Source of the DNA: Paralvinella palmiformis
Lineage: Eukaryota > Annelida > Polychaeta > Terebellida > Alvinellidae
Assembly (NCBI GenBank): GCA_025642065.1
Contig: JAODUP010000032.1
Location: 729,501 to 793,500, forward strand
Direction: 5' to 3'
DNA: 64,000 nucleotides
A program made the translations under genes and the position numbers. The first letter of the stretch is position 1, and every line of letters begins with the position of its first letter. The notes under the pieces are model-generated. The model was not told the DNA's origin. It saw only the letters and a program-made list of their open reading frames with translations, and searched no databases. Positions 60,291-64,000 of this stretch are shown one piece after another.

Positions 60291-61261
60291 ATATGCCATT
60301 AAAAGTCGATTAATCAGCACTTTTAACTGGATTATTTAATTTGTCGTCGATCGTTTACACATTTTAACATTATTTATGATATTTGTCAGTATAGCTGTAT
60401 TAGATCTCAAAATTTATAATGAAGATGGACTATTGCATTAAGTGGCCTAGGCCACCAACAAAGCAAATACAGTACATTATCAATATAGAGTGAAAGTGTC
60501 TAATTGTTTCTACCACTTGCAGAATATCTCAAATATTGCCTATTATTTCGGATGGTGCATTTACAATTTTATTTTAAAATGTATTATTGTTTTTGTTTAT
60601 TATTATTATTATTAGTAGTAGTATTATAGTTCTAAAGGTATCTTTAATTTTTATGTCATTCTACTTTCTTTGTGCACAACTGTATTAAAGCTGCATATAT
60701 ATGTGGATGAATATAAACTTTCCTAAGAAAATCCATGTTTAATCCAGGTTAAACTCGTGAATCCAGATTTGGGCTAAACCAGTTTAAATTGGATTAAATT
60801 TGAACTATTGAATTGTAGAGAAAGTATTTATGGGATTATAGTTAATATCTGCATTTTCCATTGTTTTGTATTGGTGTCTGAATTTTATTCAGTACACATA
60901 AATTAAAATGAAGGCTGTATAAATGTAGTGATTGAATGTTATATATGTCAGATCTACAGATCTTGGATTGATCCTGTGTCTGGGTGATCTTTCATCTCAT
61001 AAAGAAAAAACTTCAGTGCATGCATGGTTCCCTTGGGCTTTGAAATGGAGATACACAGGGTTATATATGAAATTATGAATTTTACATACCAAGAACTATC
61101 AACCTGGGTAGCCAAGGTCATGGGAGGGTAATGTTTCCAGATTTAGTGTTGTGAAGTCTCCAAACAACACCAGGTGGCAGGTCCAGAAGATAAACTACTT
61201 AAAGTCTATGGACGAAACCTAATTCAGACAAAGTACAGAGAAATAGTTCACATTTATTTAG

Positions 61262-61395
61262 CTGTGTATTTCTAGTCGATAAGACTAAGTTATTGAGTGC
61301 TCCCCTGGGAGTGGTGGTGGAGCAGATATTAACAACTACTCCACCTGTGCTGAACAACCGACAGCCTGGGGATACTCCCCGAAACACAAACAAAT
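61262..61395 (-). repeat. Dispersed repeat C, copy 3
   Basis: The reverse complement contains TTTCGGGGAGTATCCCCAGG, CTGTCGGTTG and CACCACTCCCAGGGGAGCAC, matching 34,855-35,005 and 51,645-51,720. Confidence 0.6.
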
Positions 61396-61836
61396 TACTA
61401 CTTAGTCTTCTTAGGCCAGTTACTAACTAACTAAGTTAGTGAGTAGAATCTAGATCTGACATCTGCACGGTTAAGTCACTTACAGGAAGTTTTCATTTAT
61501 AGTCTGGGAATTTTTATATTGGATGCAACATATAACCGAGAGAAAATTATAAATTAAGTAGACTTATGTTTATATTCTGTATGATTGCTTACCAATTTTC
61601 GTTTTGTTTACAAATGGCTGCGGGTATGTGATAGCTCTATAATTCGTTAGGGGCGCTACGCATACTCACCAGATGGCAGCATAACCAAATTCATTTTCAA
61701 TTTTCCTTCACTGACAATAATGAAAAACTGTAATATCACGGTTATGCAAAAAGGCAAACTAACTAAAGCAGACAAACAACATGTAAACTATTATAACAGT
61801 GATTCGATGTTTAATAACTTTCTTTATTTTTGGCAG

Positions 61837-61982
61837 GATGTTGATCCTTTGGGAGCAGTACCAGTAGTCAATTATATTGTAGCCAAAGCAACAGAATTGA
61901 AAAATCCTTTTGCATTCAAGCTAACAAAATTTGGTGCCAGAACATATTATTTTATAGCTGATTCAGAAACAGAAATGTCCAG
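61837..61982 (+). CDS. PDZ-PH protein, exon 9, middle of PH domain
   Basis: A phase 0-2 exon of 146 bases between TTGGCAG and GTATGT. It encodes DVDPLGAVPVVNYIVAKATE, then NPFAFKLTKFGARTYYFIAD and SETEMS. This is the PH beta4-beta7 region; FAFKLT...RTYYFIADSETEMSRW is a textbook PH pattern. Confidence 0.93.
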
Positions 61983-62677
61983 GTATGTTGTTAAATATTA
62001 TTATTAATTTATGTTTGTTTATTTATATGTATTAGTATGATGTTGATGTGTCTAGTGACATTATGAAAAACTTAATGTACAAACAGATTTGAGAATTAAT
62101 GTGATTCAGTGACTTCTGTCCATAACCTTCATTTCTTCATAATATTTGTAATTTCTTTTTGTTTCATTTGGTGGTGTTTCATCTGTACACTGACAACATT
62201 TAATAGAACTTGCTTTATTAGTAGATAAATCTCACAGCTGATCCAAAAGCTGTTAATTATACTATTATCAAGAAAGGGAGACAGTTCTGAATTGCTTGTT
62301 TATACAGAGCTTTCTTTGTAAGCAGGGTACAACTTGAGTTCATGTTGAACTGTGAAATTAATCATGAATGATGATATTGTTAGCAAAATGGGATGCCCAG
62401 AAAGAGAGCTCCAATCACCTTATCTTTCATAATGTTGTATTTTTTGTTTGGGAAGAATGATTCTATAAAGTAAGTGTGTTTATTGTAGTCTCACCGCACT
62501 ACATTTGTACCATATATCTGTCCCCTTGTGTTACTATAAAAATATTTGTCAATGTCAGTTCTTGCTGAAACTCAACAAATTGATTCTTGTGAGATGAGAG
62601 CTGTTTGATAAAAGAAGTAATCTACCCTTTGATGTTTACCATTTAGCACTCAACATAATTTACATTTTATTGTAAAG
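61983..62677 (+). other. PDZ-PH gene intron 9
   Basis: A 0.7 kb GTATGT...GTAAAG intron. Nothing else recognised. Confidence 0.8.
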
Positions 62678-62720
62678 GTGGGCTGAAGCCATTAAACAAG
62701 CTGGTGAAGTACAGAATGAG
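62678..62720 (+). CDS. PDZ-PH protein, exon 10, PH C-terminal helix
   Basis: A phase 2-0 exon of 43 bases. It completes the Arg codon and encodes WAEAIKQAGEVQNE before a GTAAGT donor. The Trp is the invariant residue of the PH C-terminal helix. No stop occurs before the donor, so the protein continues in exons beyond 64,000. Confidence 0.9.
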
Positions 62721-63434
62721 GTAAGTTATTTTTATAAATTTAACTAAAATGCTTGTTGGAAGTTTATTTGATCCCCAAGCATATGTCAGATGATACTGCA
62801 GTTTACTTGTCTATATACACTCATTATTCTCTGAATATAGTCAGCAGGTATTGTCACATTTAGAGTTTGGCATATGTTATGTTATAGTATACATTTAAGC
62901 CGAATAAACATTTTAGAACTACTGTTACAGCTAAACAGTGTCATGAACTACCAAATTTAAAAAAAAGTATGCATTTCAAACAGTTAGACTGGAAATCATA
63001 ATATCTTCAGAACATTTTATAAACATAATAAATGACATTCATGACTATATGTTATAGAATATTTTTGGTGAAATCAGTTGAAAATTAATGAGTTGAAATT
63101 TAACTATTTATGTTGCTCTCTTAACAAATTTAGAATCCTATATCATAAGTAGTTTTGTTGTTAAAATAGAAATGAATTTCTTCCTTAATTAGAAAAGGTG
63201 CACTATGGGAAAATGTACTTATTATCAGTAGCTATCATTATTTTTTCTGAAGTTGTATTCAGATAAATGTTCAAATATTTGCTAATCTAAACACCATTAC
63301 TTTGTACAGAAAATCGTGATGTGATTTCACTTGTAATATTAACAGAACAAATAGCAATTTTACACTTAAGAATATGATATATTTTATATTGTGTTATACC
63401 CTTCATGATGTATGTCTGTCTGCATGTATGTGTT

Positions 63435-63436
<2 letters not shown>

Positions 63437-63490
<54 letters not shown>
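63437..63490. repeat. (TG)n(TA)n microsatellite
   Basis: A TG run leading into about 22 TA units. A second TA tract of about 20 units lies at 63,584-63,624, with 93 bases between. Confidence 0.95.
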
Positions 63491-63492
<2 letters not shown>

Positions 63493-63583
63493 TAGACAGT
63501 CAGAAATCATTAATCCGACAAAGATTTGTCACTTGATAATATGTTAGATAAATATGTCAGATTATCGAGTCTGTGACATACCA

Positions 63584-63626
<43 letters not shown>

Positions 63627-63764
63627 CTTTAGATAGAACATAAATGTGTAGTGATGTGTATTACCACCTGCAATAAATAATGTGTATTTCTCAGGCTTCT
63701 GCTGAGAAACACGGCAGCATCTTCTATTAAAAATACTAGATATCAGACAAGGGGTCAATCAGTT

Positions 63765-64000
63765 CAATTCCAGAATTGGAATTGATGGGCAATTCCAGTT
63801 TTAGAATTGGAATTGCTTATTTAAAAAAGATGGAATTGGAATTGAAGTTTGCTACCAAAAAAATTACACCCACAAATTAATTTACCATTTAATTTTTTAA
63901 TTCAGAAATATTTCTTCCATGATAATCCTACTTGGAATATAAACTATTCGGAGTAGGTATTCCAAGTAGGTACTCAGAGTAGGTATTTGGAATACCTACT
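63765..64000. repeat. Subterminal-type short repeats (GGAATTGGAATTG; GTAGGTATT)
   Basis: Dense direct and inverted copies of AATTGGAATTG/CAATTCCA lie at 63,765-63,855. GGAGTAGGTATTCCAAGTAG and AGTAGGTATTTGGAATACC lie at the edge. The pattern is like the ends of non-autonomous hAT-type elements; the rest lies outside the window. Confidence 0.45.

Larger units (their letters stand above)
56146..61836 (+). other. PDZ-PH gene intron 8, hosting a nested gene
   Basis: A 5.7 kb GTAAGT...TTGGCAG intron that splits the PH domain. It contains the complete antisense RING-propeller gene (57,077-58,249), a C-run plus (AC)n tract (59,136-59,173), a possible inverted-repeat element (about 59,940-60,290) and dispersed repeat C (61,262-61,395). 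Confidence 0.8.
62721..64000 (+). other. PDZ-PH gene intron 10 (open at window end)
   Basis: It contains two TA tracts (63,437-63,490; 63,584-63,624) and short-unit repeats at the far end. No further exon was identified before the window stops. Confidence 0.65.

Noticed and set aside
1..64000. CRISPR arrays, bacterial operons, riboswitches or phage genes
   Set aside because: The DNA is eukaryotic throughout (spliced genes, SINEs, LINE); no regularly spaced repeats or prokaryotic gene strings were seen.
1..64000. LTR retrotransposon or endogenous virus
   Set aside because: No long terminal repeat pairs and no gag, protease, integrase or envelope-like frames were recognised; the only reverse transcriptase is LINE-type.

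Overview
The window is animal nuclear DNA. It is AT-rich, genes are split into short exons by introns of 0.5 to 7 kb, and it is full of (TA)n/(CA)n tracts, tRNA-derived SINEs, LINE tails and decayed DNA transposons. Protein similarity and repeat style fit an aquatic invertebrate, most likely a mollusc or other lophotrochozoan. That placement is inference; no mitochondrial or rRNA marker is present to fix it.

Layout. 1-23 kb: gene-poor DNA with a decayed hAT transposase of the ZNF862/KIAA1586 kind (about 4.9-6.6 kb), many copies of one tRNA-derived SINE family, a second SINE, small inverted-repeat elements and long microsatellites. Two weak candidate exons lie at 14.87-15.15 kb and 22.97-23.31 kb. 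25.08-31.15 kb: a complete three-exon plus-strand Tribbles pseudokinase of 351 residues, with the family's degenerate activation motif and C-terminal COP1-binding motif. 32-38.5 kb: intergenic, with a PIF/Harbinger transposase scrap beside a cluster of short elements that share a GATTCCATATA terminus. 38.54 kb to beyond the right edge: a plus-strand gene of at least ten coding exons with an acidic, serine-rich N-terminal half, one PDZ domain and one PH domain. Its 3' end lies outside the window.

The introns of the PDZ-PH gene host most of the recognisable mobile DNA: a pogo/Tigger-like transposon with TA target duplication (41,978-43,825), a probable non-autonomous element built of AATTGTAATC-type subrepeats (44.26-45.82 kb), a 225-bp hairpin element (46.26-46.48 kb), a broken SWIM zinc-finger gene fragment (47.8-48.4 kb), and a 5'-truncated LINE (50.29-52.92 kb) with a SINE inside its reverse transcriptase. 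A complete intronless RING plus beta-propeller gene (57,077-58,249, minus strand) sits antisense in the intron that splits the PH domain.

Tribbles, the PDZ-PH protein and the RING-NHL protein are all of signalling or ubiquitin-linked type, but nothing in the sequence shows that they work together. No operon-like or previously undescribed multigene system was found. The points most worth following are the nested antisense RING gene, the exon-2 frameshift and the GC-AG intron in the PDZ-PH gene, and the Harbinger-linked short-element cluster.
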